Source: Tetramitus jugosus
Taxonomy: Eukaryota; Heterolobosea; Eutetramitea; Acrasida; Vahlkampfiidae
Assembly (NCBI GenBank): GCA_937625935.1
Contig: OW569371.1
Coordinates: 186,001 to 250,000, forward strand
Length of the DNA: 64,000 bases
Direction of reading: 5' to 3'
Below the pieces are notes generated by a model. That model was not told where the DNA came from. It did not search any database and saw only the letters and a program-made list of their open reading frames with translations. The translations under genes were made by a program, and so were the position numbers. Position 1 is the first letter of the stretch. Each line of letters starts with the position of its first letter. Below are positions 32,361 through 41,544 of the stretch, in pieces.

Positions 32361-34976
32361 TTACACTATTCGATAGAGAATGGAGTCTGATGTCGATGTG
32401 GAGGTGATAATTGAGGATGGTTCATAGGTCTCGTCCGTCGTGATGATATCAGTCAAGCTCGTTGGATTGTTCCTGTACAAGGTGCCAACGTAGTCGATTC
32501 TTCTTTGTAATTGGTGAGGCTCATACGTTCGATAGAGCCGACCTGAGACTGTCGTGTGTGTTGAGGTATTAAGATCTTGCTCCCAAGAAAACTTCTCAGG
32601 GGTCTCTCCTTTTCGTTTCCGTACGAACAAAATAGTTGAAAGAATAAGGATGGCGAGTATGATGCCAGTGAAAATAGGTCCCATCACTGAGGGTACAATA
32701 ATGGCTACTAGCCTCATCCGAGGAGAGAGAGCGTTGTCCATTCTTTCTGGAAAAGAAATGTTGAGAGTGGGGATGATCTCCATACCAATTCTATCGATAA
32801 ATGATTCAAGATATCCGGCAGAAGTACTACTTTGACCTATTTCAATGGAGAACTCGCTGTTATAGATCTTATCCCGGAACGAATTAATGTTTCGCTCTTC
32901 TATGTCATAGCGTATTGTAACACTCTTTTCAAGTTCTTCATCATGAAGTGTTGATTCTACTCGCCAGTATTGATCACCTGAGAGTGAGAGATTCATGTGG
33001 CTCACTCTCAGTTTAAGATTGTAGAACTTGTTCATGGAGAAGTCGCACCATTGTTCCCGGGACATGATTACATTGTTTAGAACAATAACGATCGAGAATA
33101 TTGTTCCATTGGAAACTTTGGTTAGTTTTGTTGAGATTGTTAGAGATGCACTCTGTGCAACCAAAGATAAATCCATCATATCTCCACTGTCAACATTGAC
33201 TTCGTTTGATACTTTAAAATCTAAGAAGGTTTGTGTTTCAGAGATCGAATATGTAGATCTAGTTTCTACATATCTTCGAGGTTCGGACGTGGAGTCATGC
33301 TTAGAGAACAACCTTATGCAAGACCGAGGCGATGTTTGTGATGATGGAATATATTCAATACCGAGACTAGATGTGACAGGAATTGTGTCTCTGAACACTG
33401 AGGATACGGAGTTCAATGAATCGAAACTGTCTTCAAATATTGTGCTTCTCTCCAAAATATATCTCAAAAAGAACAAACCACTATTGGACAACATGTTAGT
33501 GTACTCACTCGTTGAGACTTCTACGTGCACCAATATTTTTTGGGGGCGGAATGTATCTAGATTTGGTACAGAGCATTGAATATTTCTGCTGCTGGGATCA
33601 ACGTTCATTGCATCTACTTCAAAGGTCCTATTCTGGGGAAGAATATGGAATAAACATTTGTACTTGATGCTCCAGGAACTTATGTATGCTAGCTGGATAC
33701 CAACAAGAGAGCCAGAAAAAACAGAAGTAGGTGAGATACTGTCTATCCTGTCGTTGTAAATCCTCAAAGCAACAGACGAACATAATTTGCTTTCTAATGT
33801 TGTCGCACTATAGAGGACTGTAACCAACATCGAGGAGTTCGATGGAGTGATCAAGCTACCATTAATTATTCCCTTAAAGCATAGTGACTCACTGCAGAGA
33901 CTCAAAGGAAATCGCACTGGAGATGGAGAGACATCAGAGTACAAGACTGATGTGTAGGTGAAATTAGTTCCAAACATTAGATTATCTCCGATCAAATTTG
34001 TTGTTGTCAGAGTGTGTGTTGGTATCTCATTCGGGGAAGTTGCTCTTAGAAGTGGGTTCCAGTGTCCCATGATTCTTTTCCCATTATAGATCGAGAAAAA
34101 GGATGAGACGTTATATTGATGAATTGGAATTGACGTGTCATGAAGATATAGCATTTGATTGGAGGTAGAGTCCACAATAGCGATAATATCCTTTGTCTCG
34201 TGCTTTGTTGATGTTGAAAAAGTTGATGCTAGAGTTAACAATTCGATCCAACTACTTGAATCAAAATACGACACCTTATTTCCGTCCACCCGATACAAAA
34301 CGTCATTGAAGAAGAAAATCGAGTCTGGTACCGTGGAGAGCGTTGTTATAACTTGATAATTACCATTATCATCCAACTTAACAAGGTTGATGGTCCTATT
34401 AGCCGACCGGAGAACGATATAGTATGATGATCCATATCTTGTAACTAACCTTTCACGATAATTATCATATGAAAAATAGTCAGGAACATCCATCGACTCT
34501 GAAATCGTTTCATCTGTAAAATTGATAACTCGACGCCAAACAACGACATTCATATAAAGGATGATCATCTTCCTAGCTGGATGCTCATAGGACACATGTA
34601 CAATCGAGTCAGTAGGGAGCGAAAGTAAATTTACTTCCACATCTTGTGTTATTCTTGTTGATAATAGTTTCAAGTGGTACAGCATGCCATTTCCGAAGTA
34701 GTAAATTAGACCAGAATCGGGATCGAAGAATAGAGTTCCTGACAATGCTGCCAATTCTGTTCTCAAGGAAACAGTCGATACTTGTTCTCCATACTTTGGA
34801 TTGATTAAGTACATATTCGTGCTGTCGACCGCAACAATAAGGGTAGTATTCTCTGATTGACAAATCTGGCGACAAGTATTGTCATTCTCTGGGCAAGAAA
34901 ACCCATACGGAGTGACAAGATGGGCACATAATAAGCATATAAAAACTAACAAAATGGTGGCCATGGAATGTCGCAT
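32361..34976 (-). CDS. Type I membrane protein with beta-propeller-like ectodomain and IPT domain
   Basis: 871 residues. A signal peptide (ATILLVFICLLCAHLVTPYG) is followed by a Cys pair region and a long ectodomain of repeated beta strands with many N-x-S/T sites, propeller-like by pattern. At about residues 405-500 an IPT/TIG-type immunoglobulin fold is visible (RIDSISPTSVFSGSLVGIQL), as found in plexins and similar surface proteins; an L-type lectin-like or concanavalin-like segment may follow. One transmembrane helix at about 752-776 (GPIFTGIILAILILSTILF) precedes a 90-residue Ser/Thr/Tyr-rich tail. It is likely a cell-surface receptor or adhesion protein; no ligand can be named. Confidence 0.7.
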   Translation of the reverse strand: MRHSMATILLVFICLLCAHLVTPYGFSCPENDNTCRQICQSENTTLIVAVDSTNMYLINPKYGEQVSTVSLRTELAALSGTLFFDPDSGLIYYFGNGMLYHLKLLSTRITQDVEVNLLSLPTDSIVHVSYEHPARKMIILYMNVVVWRRVINFTDETISESMDVPDYFSYDNYRERLVTRYGSSYYIVLRSANRTINLVKLDDNGNYQVITTLSTVPDSIFFFNDVLYRVDGNKVSYFDSSSWIELLTLASTFSTSTKHETKDIIAIVDSTSNQMLYLHDTSIPIHQYNVSSFFSIYNGKRIMGHWNPLLRATSPNEIPTHTLTTTNLIGDNLMFGTNFTYTSVLYSDVSPSPVRFPLSLCSESLCFKGIINGSLITPSNSSMLVTVLYSATTLESKLCSSVALRIYNDRIDSISPTSVFSGSLVGIQLAYISSWSIKYKCLFHILPQNRTFEVDAMNVDPSSRNIQCSVPNLDTFRPQKILVHVEVSTSEYTNMLSNSGLFFLRYILERSTIFEDSFDSLNSVSSVFRDTIPVTSSLGIEYIPSSQTSPRSCIRLFSKHDSTSEPRRYVETRSTYSISETQTFLDFKVSNEVNVDSGDMMDLSLVAQSASLTISTKLTKVSNGTIFSIVIVLNNVIMSREQWCDFSMNKFYNLKLRVSHMNLSLSGDQYWRVESTLHDEELEKSVTIRYDIEERNINSFRDKIYNSEFSIEIGQSSTSAGYLESFIDRIGMEIIPTLNISFPERMDNALSPRMRLVAIIVPSVMGPIFTGIILAILILSTILFVRKRKGETPEKFSWEQDLNTSTHTTVSGRLYRTYEPHQLQRRIDYVGTLYRNNPTSLTDIITTDETYEPSSIITSTSTSDSILYRIV

Positions 34977-35038
34977 CTTGAAAAGTTTTTTCGCAAAACG
35001 TCTTTTCCGTAGTTAATAGAAGAAAAAACAAATAAGAA

Positions 35039-35110
35039 TGAGGAGTGAGCGAATTGAACGCCCGACCTGCTGATCTGGAGTCAGATGCTCTACCGCTGAG
35101 CTAACCCCCC
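35039..35110 (-). tRNA. tRNA-Trp(CCA)
   Basis: Reading 35110 to 35039: acceptor GGGGGGT/ACTCCTC, D-arm GCTC/GAGC, anticodon stem TCTGA/TCAGC (first pair mismatched) with loop CTCCAGA (anticodon CCA), T-arm GGGCG/CGCTC with loop TTCAATT, discriminator A. There is no intron. A LINE-like element starts within a few bases of its 5' end. Confidence 0.9.
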
Positions 35111-35178
35111 GAACACAGAAAGTCTGGGATTCGTTCTCGCCCGGTTTATGTACACACAAAAAAAAACAAAACACGCCG

Positions 35179-36291
35179 ATGAAAAAACGAACACACACCC
35201 CTGTTGTTCGAGAGTATGAGAATCCACGCTATGCTGTGTGGACCACAGCACCAAAAGGAACTGCTCCAAGCAGCAAGGAGGTCATCATCACTGGAAAGTG
35301 TGATGACTCTCCCAAAGCTGCCTTGGCCAAGAAGATTGGCTTGGACTTTGGTGATTTGCTCACCAGGGTCCAAGTCATCAAGAAGGGCCCCAAGAGGTTT
35401 GTTGCGTGGGTAACTGTTGTCGATGACAACATTTACCCATTTGTTGAATCCTTCAACCGCAACAAGAAGATGAGTGGCTGCAAGGCAGCACTCAAGCACA
35501 ACGTTGATTGTGCCAAGAAGGTCGTCCTCCACGGCGTCAAAGGTAAGACGGAGGACGACATCAAGGCCATGCTCGGCACAACAAAGGTCAAGAATGTGCT
35601 CAAGAAGCACAACACTGCCTTTGTTGTGATGGAGTCTGAAACGTATGCCGAAGCTTTGCTTCGGAACGTTCAAGCCATGCCAGTGGAGGTGGAAGCAAAG
35701 CGCTTCCTTCCACGCCCACGTGACCCTGTCAAGGCTGTCAGCAAGAGGCTGACCAAGATGTACCAAGAGCTCCTGGCTGTGGTGGACGACCTGCGCCACC
35801 AAGTCAGTGTGTTAAAAGAAATGGCTTCCGACAACCGGATTCCCCTCGCGTCCCCGTCTCCAAGGACGCCGGACCGAATCTCCGAATTCGAACCTTCGAC
35901 TCCGTCTACGACCGATGACTGGGAGTCGATCATGCCGGAGTCCCGCCCCGTTACTCCAACTACGGTCACCCAAGAGCCAACCAACAACACCATTGATGAG
36001 GATGCTCGTAACAGAGCAATCCTCGAGCTAGTATTGAACACCTCCGAGGTGTTCAAGAAAGCCAAGAAGGAGATTGCTGCCCGAGCAATCATGGTGGACC
36101 GTGCAAGAAGCACAACCACCCAAGAAGATCCAGTTGAGTTGGATCTCTGTAACCCCGACTGTGAGTTACAGAGTCCCCAACTCAACGAAAACAAGAAGCG
36201 ATCAGCACGTGTCACCGTTGGTGACACTGCTGCCAACAAGATCCCGACCAGGTTGGCCAGCATCAAGTCACAAGTCAGGTGCTCTCCGTAG
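35179..36291 (+). CDS. LINE ORF1-type protein with tandem RRM-like domains
   Basis: 370 residues. Two beta-alpha-beta repeats of RRM type can be read: EVIITGK...AALAKKIG...RFVAWVTV...IYPFVESFNRNK (about 30-105) and KVVLHG...TEDDIKAML...TAFVVMES...AEALLRNVQ (about 115-185). A coiled-coil-like stretch follows near 195-220 (LTKMYQELLAVVDDLRHQVS) and then a Pro/Ser/Thr-rich tail. RRM plus coiled coil is the plan of many LINE ORF1 nucleic-acid chaperones. The ORF stops at 36289-36291, but the +1 frame stays open to 36430 with sensible sequence (ALRRSYQLARTTEPADLTSG), suggesting the true C-terminus was lost to a frameshift near 36270. Confidence 0.6.
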   Translation: MKKRTHTPVVREYENPRYAVWTTAPKGTAPSSKEVIITGKCDDSPKAALAKKIGLDFGDLLTRVQVIKKGPKRFVAWVTVVDDNIYPFVESFNRNKKMSGCKAALKHNVDCAKKVVLHGVKGKTEDDIKAMLGTTKVKNVLKKHNTAFVVMESETYAEALLRNVQAMPVEVEAKRFLPRPRDPVKAVSKRLTKMYQELLAVVDDLRHQVSVLKEMASDNRIPLASPSPRTPDRISEFEPSTPSTTDDWESIMPESRPVTPTTVTQEPTNNTIDEDARNRAILELVLNTSEVFKKAKKEIAARAIMVDRARSTTTQEDPVELDLCNPDCELQSPQLNENKKRSARVTVGDTAANKIPTRLASIKSQVRCSP

Positions 36292-36473
36292 GTCCTACCA
36301 ACTGGCTAGGACTACGGAACCAGCTGACCTCACCAGTGGTGCTCCAGACGGTAGTGGAGGCCCTCGCAACGAATCCCTGAAGAAGGGATCAAAACAACAT
36401 TCCAAGAAGAGAATGAATCCTGTTGCGTAGGCCTGCCACTCCACTGGGCAAACACCACACCATGTTAGACAAT

Positions 36474-36497
36474 TGAGAGCAGGCAAGCCTGCTCTCA
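36474..36497. repeat. Perfect hairpin in the 3' region of the ORF1 element
   Basis: GAGAGCAGGC, an AA spacer and GCCTGCTCTC pair perfectly, extended by one T-A pair to an 11-bp stem. It lies about 60 bases before the poly-A tail and could be part of the structure recognised by a LINE reverse transcriptase. Confidence 0.7.
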
Positions 36498-36723
36498 CAC
36501 AAAAGAAAAATAAAAGTTCCGCAACGTGGTGCTCACGCACCATTTGTTGTATTAAAAAAAAAAATACAGAGAGTCTTTTTTTTTGTTTTGCTTTGCCCAG
36601 TAGCTGCCCCATCACTCAAGAACGAATTTGTTCTCACTCCCTCTTATCACTTACAGCTGGCTAGACCAGCTGAATTGACGAGGACAAATTACTTCCTGAC
36701 TGTTAAGCACCTACCACACAAAA

Positions 36724-37675
36724 TTAATAGTCAAAAGGGAGAGAACATTGCGCGACCATATTGTTGAGCATGGCTCGGGTGACATGATCGAGCACAATGT
36801 GGTTAGTGGAGCTGTCGCACTCGTTCATGAGTGCGACAAGCTTTGCATGGACTCTCTCGTCCTCTTGTCTGGCTCAACACCAGTTGTATTTGCCAACAAA
36901 ACTTCGCCAGGTGTTCAAGTCAATGCTCTTTAGTCAACAAGAGCTTGACATACAAGGAGAGATCTTTGAGGTGCTTGTCCGTTGTAAAGACACCCTTGTT
37001 CTCTCCAAAACGCAACAAGTAGCCACAGAATGTGATTTCTTGTTGAGGTACTAACAATGACTTGGAAGGATTGATCGGCAAACCATTTCTCTCAAGCGTC
37101 AATACTTGGTCCTGAAGCCTTTTTGCCAAATCTTCTTCACTATTGCTGAACAGAAGGAAATCATCCAAATAAACAACAGTTGACTCCTTAGAGAGAAAGG
37201 ATGTAACAGTTTGACAACATGCGGGCGCACACTTGATACCGAAGGGAACGCGCGTGAACTTGTACACCTTCTTTCTCCAAGAGATACAACAGTAGGCTTG
37301 ATAGTCAGGATGCAGTTTGATGTTGGTGTAGCAAGACTTGATGTCAACAGAGGCCACAAAGGAGTAGTTGTTGACCAATGAGACCAGATCACCCCTAGAT
37401 GGCAAACGACAGTCAGCATCAAGAATATATTTGTTCAGTTTGGTGAAGTCTAAGATATCTCTGGGGCGAGTAGCCTCTGCTTCACGAGGAATCATAACTA
37501 TGAAAGCAATAAACAATGTTTGTTCCATTGGAATCTCGATTAGAACACCACTGGAGACATATTCCTTGATTTTATCGTCCATACACCTATGGTGCTCAGG
37601 CTTTACCTTATTCAAGATGAAATGACGAAGCTTGGAGCGCATTTCTTCTTCATTGTTGTAGAACCTGATTGTCAT
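36724..37675 (-). pseudogene. Decayed reverse transcriptase (DIRS/Ty3-like palm and fingers)
   Basis: The ATG at 37675 opens 251 residues with RT blocks in order: RPRDILDFTKLNKYIL, FVASVDIKSCYTNIKLH, VYKFTRVPFGIKCAPACCQT, the catalytic VVYLDDFLLF (Tyr-x-Asp-Asp kept as YLDD), and LPINPSKSLLVPQQEITFCG. The frame ends at 36920, but the next frame carries on with the connection-like SIDLNTWRSFVGKYNWC, then an in-frame TGA, then coding-like sequence to 36724. A frameshift and a stop therefore separate the RT from its C-terminus, and no RNase H, integrase or tyrosine recombinase is visible. Block spacing is closest to DIRS or Ty3 types rather than LINE; this is an inference. Confidence 0.65.
36813..36838. 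repeat. 10-bp stem hairpin inside the RT remnant
   Basis: TGTCGCACTC and GAGTGCGACA pair perfectly around a GTTCAT loop. It lies in the frameshifted C-terminal part of the reverse transcriptase remnant; its function is unknown and chance is possible. Confidence 0.5.
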
Positions 37676-38061
37676 CCCCTCTTGGATAATCTCAGAAGGG
37701 AGAGCACCTTTGGACCCTTTTTCCCCCTACACTGAACACCTTTGACAAGGTTTGTGCTAGGTTTTGCACTGTTCAGTTGAACCAATGCGCACTTCTCTTT
37801 TCGTGTCACCCCAGACCTTTCTTCATTAATTGGTTGATCCATAGTGTTCTTTCCTTTATGTTGCTCTTCGCTTGTCTCCTTAGAGCTTTTCTCCACACTC
37901 ATGCTTCGATCCATGACTCTCAGACACTCTCTCAATGTCATATCAGAGCCAACGTTCACCTCTCCGGCGTCAACGCTCCCCAAAGCACTCTGTATTTCCA
38001 TCATTGCACTCAATGCACTCAGCAAATGAAAACTTATAGTCTGCCACTGACCATGAGACAT
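37672..38061 (-). CDS. Upstream ORF of the RT element (gag-like position)
   Basis: 129 residues, Ser/Lys/Glu-rich, with no recognised domain and no zinc knuckle. Its TGA overlaps the ATG of the reverse transcriptase ORF as ATGA, the arrangement of a coupled or frameshifted ORF1-pol pair. The RT frame is also open upstream of its ATG back to a TAG near 37733, just past a GGGGGAAAAAGGG run where a -1 shift would fuse the two. It is probably the first ORF of the element, now decayed or truncated. Confidence 0.4.
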   Translation of the reverse strand: MSHGQWQTISFHLLSALSAMMEIQSALGSVDAGEVNVGSDMTLRECLRVMDRSMSVEKSSKETSEEQHKGKNTMDQPINEERSGVTRKEKCALVQLNSAKPSTNLVKGVQCRGKKGPKVLSLLRLSKRG

Positions 38062-38234
38062 GTTAAAGTACCTCTTGTCTTGCTGTTTGTCTTTGTTTTT
38101 TTTTGTTGATCTATTGAACCTCGACCCATCATGACATCAATCCATCACAAACATCAAGCTATAAAAACAAAAAATAAAACAAGACACTACCACGTTAACT
38201 CAATAATAACTATTTGATTTCTTTTGTTTGTTCA

Positions 38235-38669
38235 ATGATTCAGTGTTTTATTACAGTCAATGGTAAGGTGACAAATTATGCACACCTAAAGAAGATAGGG
38301 GAGTGCATTTATGTGCTATCATCAAATGAATGCAACGGCTCAAAATTAGGACAGAGCAGAAATGTTCACAAGAGACTGAAGAAGCTACGGGGCAAGGTGC
38401 TAGTATTGGAACTTTATTTGGATGTGATTGAATTGCGAAACTGTCGTAAGTGGGAGAGATTTATACACAGTTGGCTCAGACATGAACTGATCGCCGGGGA
38501 AGTGTTCAACATGAGCCGTGAATTTGCCCTGGAAAGCGTGGGACGTTGTTTGAAGATTGGACACCAATGCATTGCTTCCAGTCCGCTCAAGATATTTTTC
38601 TCTTTTTGCACTTTAAATGCATACAATGTGGGCCTACTAATCGAAAAGATGGGAGCAACAACAATATGA
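38235..38669 (+). CDS. GIY-YIG (T5orf172/MUG113-like) domain protein
   Basis: 144 residues from the ATG at 38235. The core reads CIYVLSSNECNGSKLGQSRN then VHKRLKKLRG, matching the Y-V-L...K-[IL]-G-x-[ST]-x-N...R-L pattern of T5orf172-type GIY-YIG nucleases; a conserved Glu in RKWERFIHSWLRH and a GEVFNMS block follow as expected. This nuclease-like domain is common in phages, giant DNA viruses and mobile elements and rare in ordinary protist genes. It is divergent from the RT element ORFs with about 170 bp between, so it could be part of the same mobile unit or independent. Confidence 0.6.
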   Translation: MIQCFITVNGKVTNYAHLKKIGECIYVLSSNECNGSKLGQSRNVHKRLKKLRGKVLVLELYLDVIELRNCRKWERFIHSWLRHELIAGEVFNMSREFALESVGRCLKIGHQCIASSPLKIFFSFCTLNAYNVGLLIEKMGATTI

Positions 38670-38809
38670 GAAGATGGATTTTAAATTTGTCCCAGCACTG
38701 GGGCAATAACCGTTTGAACAATGCTCTAAGGGAGATATAATAAACATAAGTTAACATATAGACATATATATATAAATTAGGAATTTGAAATCGGGTCCTC
38801 TTTTTGACA

Positions 38810-38900
38810 AAAAAAAACAAAAACCAGCCGAGGAAAAAATGAACACACACCTGCTGTTCGTGAGTATGAGAATCCCCACTTTGCTGTGTGGACCACAACC
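38810..38900 (+). repeat. Diverged fragment of the LINE-like 5' end
   Basis: This stretch repeats the 5' leader and first codons of the element at about 35155-35245: an A/C run, GAACACACAC, TGTTCG, AGTATGAGAATCC and GCTGTGTGGACCACA occur in the same order, with roughly 85% identity by eye. It ends before a tRNA-Tyr-type flank begins near 38905, and no further ORF1 sequence follows. Confidence 0.65.
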
Positions 38901-38958
38901 AAGTAGCAGTTTCGGAATTGTAAACGGCCGAATAATGGACAAGAATTCTCCCTATACA

Positions 38959-38994
38959 CCTCTGATAGCTCAGATGGTAGAGCATGAGACTGTA
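38959..38994 (+). pseudogene. tRNA-Tyr 5' half
   Basis: 36 bases identical to the 5' half of the tRNA-Tyr gene at 41545 (acceptor, D-arm, anticodon stem and GTA), ending exactly after anticodon base 36 and continuing into unrelated sequence. About 50 bases of upstream flank (TTGTAAACGGCCGAATAA, GGACAAGAATT) are also shared with that copy, so this is a duplicated and truncated locus and not a tRNA-headed SINE. No T-arm follows within the next several hundred bases. Confidence 0.75.
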
Positions 38995-40340
38995 TAGGAA
39001 AAACTTTGAACCGTACACTAGTCCAGGAGACCCTGTGCGTGGTTGAGCGACTGGACTACTCAGTGGTTGAGTAAGCATGGATTGATTGATGGCTATCTAT
39101 TTGGCTATGTTAATGGACAAATAATACGACTGGTCTTTTTTGAATCGTCTACACAACCGCATGGTTAAGTCGACGGTCAACATTGTGGAACAATAGATCA
39201 ATATGTACTTCTACTAGTCGAGTCCATCATACTTTTACAAAGAATTGTTCAATAATCAGATCATCTCCTATTGAACAAGTACATCTATGGATCACTACAG
39301 TAGATATGTCTTGGTACGATATATTTTGCCTTTGCGCTTTATCACTTGCTCTTTGCCTGTTTCAATCTTCTCTGCAGATATAATAAAATTTTTATTGTTG
39401 ACATCCTTTCTCAGCATAGTTCTGAATAATCCAAATTTCTCGTTTTTCAAAATGGTAGTTGAATATAGGGATCATATCTACTGGCATAGGTCTCAAAAAT
39501 ATTCTTTCCATACTTATCGACGAATTCAGATCCTCGAGGTACAGGCGTTTCGTTTGCATTGTAATCATTAATGATTTCTTTGAGGTCTTCATTGATGGAC
39601 CTCCAATATTTACCCACTAGATCACATTTTACTTGGTTAGGACGATGCATACTTCTCATTTGAAGGAGAATTTTGTTGATGAGAAACACCACGTACCGGT
39701 ACCTTCCCAGGTTGAAGTGGTACAGCATGTCTTGCTAAATCATTATTTAACATTGTGTGATCAGTTGATTTTGATCGAAACGTTGAAAATTAAAATACAT
39801 TCAATCTTCTCTCAATCTAAAAATTTCTTACTTTCAACAACATCAAAAGATAATGCAAGTAGAATCAAAGGTGATAGCCTGAAGATTCCTTTTTAAATTG
39901 TTCTGAGTCAGTGATTTGTGATGATCCATGTCCTACTGTCAAAGAAACTACGAGTCAGTTAGAAAATTATGAAGAGAGTGTCATTGAGTCGCTCCTGAAG
40001 CAAGCCGTTCCACATAGTTGAGTTTCACATTTTAAGATTTTAATTTATACAAGGACAGTGGGGATATTTACCATCTAATAATTCTTGGATCATTGTATTG
40101 TAAACCAGTCGCCAAAAATGTTATCACATCACAAATTTTCCGAAAAAAAATGTCAATAGTTGATACAACCAAGGTATACCATTGCAAGCAATGCGATACA
40201 AAAATTTTGAGTTGCTGTTTATGTGGTGCGAGTAGACGAGGAAATGTGACCAAGAGGTTTCTATGGAACTATTGTTGGGTAATGAACCCTTGCTTGCCAC
40301 AGGTCAGAGAGGGATATTATCAAACTAACACACGCACCAA
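38995..40340. other. AT-rich island sequence, no secure gene
   Basis: Only weak coding signals are present. The best is a leftward 93-codon ORF at 39728-39447 (YRYVVFLINKILLQMRSMHR...EIINDYNANETPVPRGSEFV), which has protein-like composition but no recognisable family and no upstream extension. A rightward frame near 40150-40260 has Cys pairs (HCKQCDT, CCLCGAS). These are probably debris of mobile elements. Confidence 0.35.
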
Positions 40341-40358
40341 GAACTTTACAAGAAGCCA

Positions 40359-40634
40359 ATGTTCGAGTTCATCAGATTCCCTGGGTGCGCGGATCTTTTG
40401 GCTGATATTTACACGTCGATTTTACACAAACAAATTCAAGGACATTGTTTTTTTTATTACTTCAAGGTTCTGTGGTTGGATGGATCCTATTCATGGGAAC
40501 CTTTGCCCAACATTGATCAAGAGAGTTTAAAGGAGTATATGAGAGAAAAGAATCTCTCTGATGAGCTTCCACCCCTTCCTCAGACAAGAACAAGCTTTCA
40601 AGAAGATGAAGACAGCGAGAACGATCAAGAATAA
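40359..40634 (+). CDS. Chromodomain-like fragment
   Basis: 91 codons from the ATG, with the frame open slightly further upstream (to a TAA near 40325). The core YYFKVLWLDGSYSWEPLPNI followed by DQESLKEYM resembles a chromodomain (Y-x-V-x-W-x-x-G...S-W-E-P...L...F). It ends in an acidic tail. Chromodomains occur in chromatin proteins and at the C-terminus of chromovirus integrases; the island context favours an element remnant. It is too short to decide. Confidence 0.35.
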   Translation: MFEFIRFPGCADLLADIYTSILHKQIQGHCFFYYFKVLWLDGSYSWEPLPNIDQESLKEYMREKNLSDELPPLPQTRTSFQEDEDSENDQE

Positions 40635-41544
40635 TTGTAAATAAAAAAATTTGTATTTATAATTTGCTATTGTCGGTTGGTTTGGTTGGTTTTGTCGGTT
40701 GGTTTTCATCATTCTTTTTGTTGCAAAACAGAGAAAACAAATCAATTCATCGAGGATCACTCCACAATCATCAATTGTTCTTTTTCCCATCAACAAGTGT
40801 AAAGGTAGTTCTTTAGTGTTGCTTCTCACAACTAACTAATTTTGTCATACTATAGGCGGTATAGGATACTATGGGGAGTCAACAATTTTTTGGAAAGAAT
40901 CGTGTTATGTTTCTTTTACTACAATCATTGGTCGTCGAGTTGAAACCATTCAAACGGGCCTTTCTTTTAGAAACAAAAAACCTGTTAAAATGAAGCCAGG
41001 AAAGACCAATAACCAAGAAATCAAATATTTAAATCAAATGAATTATTTACAATTGTGGGTTACTCCCGAAGAGCTGATGGAGGTAATGCAGACTACAAAA
41101 GCCTCGAGGAAGATGTGGATGACACTCTCAGTAACTTAAAACTCCAAGGTCTTAAGCCCTACTGAGCTATCAAGGTTATAAATGCAACAGTTCTCGGTAA
41201 GCTAAGGTATTTCTCGGCACTGGGAGATGTTGGCGATAAAGTGCTTTAATAGCTCGAGATGATCTTTATTTGCCGATAACCTGTTGCATGTTCGCACAAT
41301 CGGTCGAGGGTTAGTCTATCCTCTAACTCATCTAGAGGACCGTTCACATCCAAGGCATGGGAGCGTCCAGATATTATATTCACATCTGACCCCCTCCCTG
41401 CCTGTTTTGAATAAATTTGAATAACACTTTTTCTTGTAAATTCAAACGTCACATTAATTCTCCAAATTTGTTGAACCAGACACGTGACGCAGTTTTTTTA
41501 GTTGTAAACGGCCGAATAAATGGACAAGAATTTTCCTCTGTACA
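40635..41544. other. Island sequence without recognisable genes
   Basis: About 900 bases with GGTTGGTTGG-type repeats near 40675 and AT-rich sequence. Short open frames on both strands show no family features. The last 60 bases are the duplicated 5' flank of tRNA-Tyr. Confidence 0.35.

Larger units (their letters stand above)
35115..36576 (+). mobile_element. LINE-like element carrying only ORF1, with target-site duplications
   Basis: The unit runs from about 35126 to a poly-A tail at 36554-36564. It is flanked by an imperfect direct repeat: ACAGAAAGTCT at 35115-35125 and ACAGAGAGTCT at 36566-36576 (10 of 11 identical). Inside are an A-rich 5' leader, one ORF with two RRM-like folds and a 3' end GTTGTATT(A)n preceded by a GGTGC-TCAC-GCACC hairpin. 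There is no endonuclease or reverse transcriptase ORF, so it would need a partner element to move. Base use is visibly more GC-rich than in neighbouring genes. Its 5' end lies about 4-15 bp upstream of tRNA-Trp, head to head with it. Confidence 0.6.

Noticed and set aside
36724-38669. A Penelope-like element (RT plus GIY-YIG)
   Set aside because: The GIY-YIG ORF is on the opposite strand and the RT blocks look DIRS/Ty3-like, so the classic Penelope fusion is not supported.
38905-38994. A tRNA-headed SINE
   Set aside because: The upstream flank is duplicated too, which points to a segmental copy of the locus and not retrotransposition of a tRNA-derived RNA.
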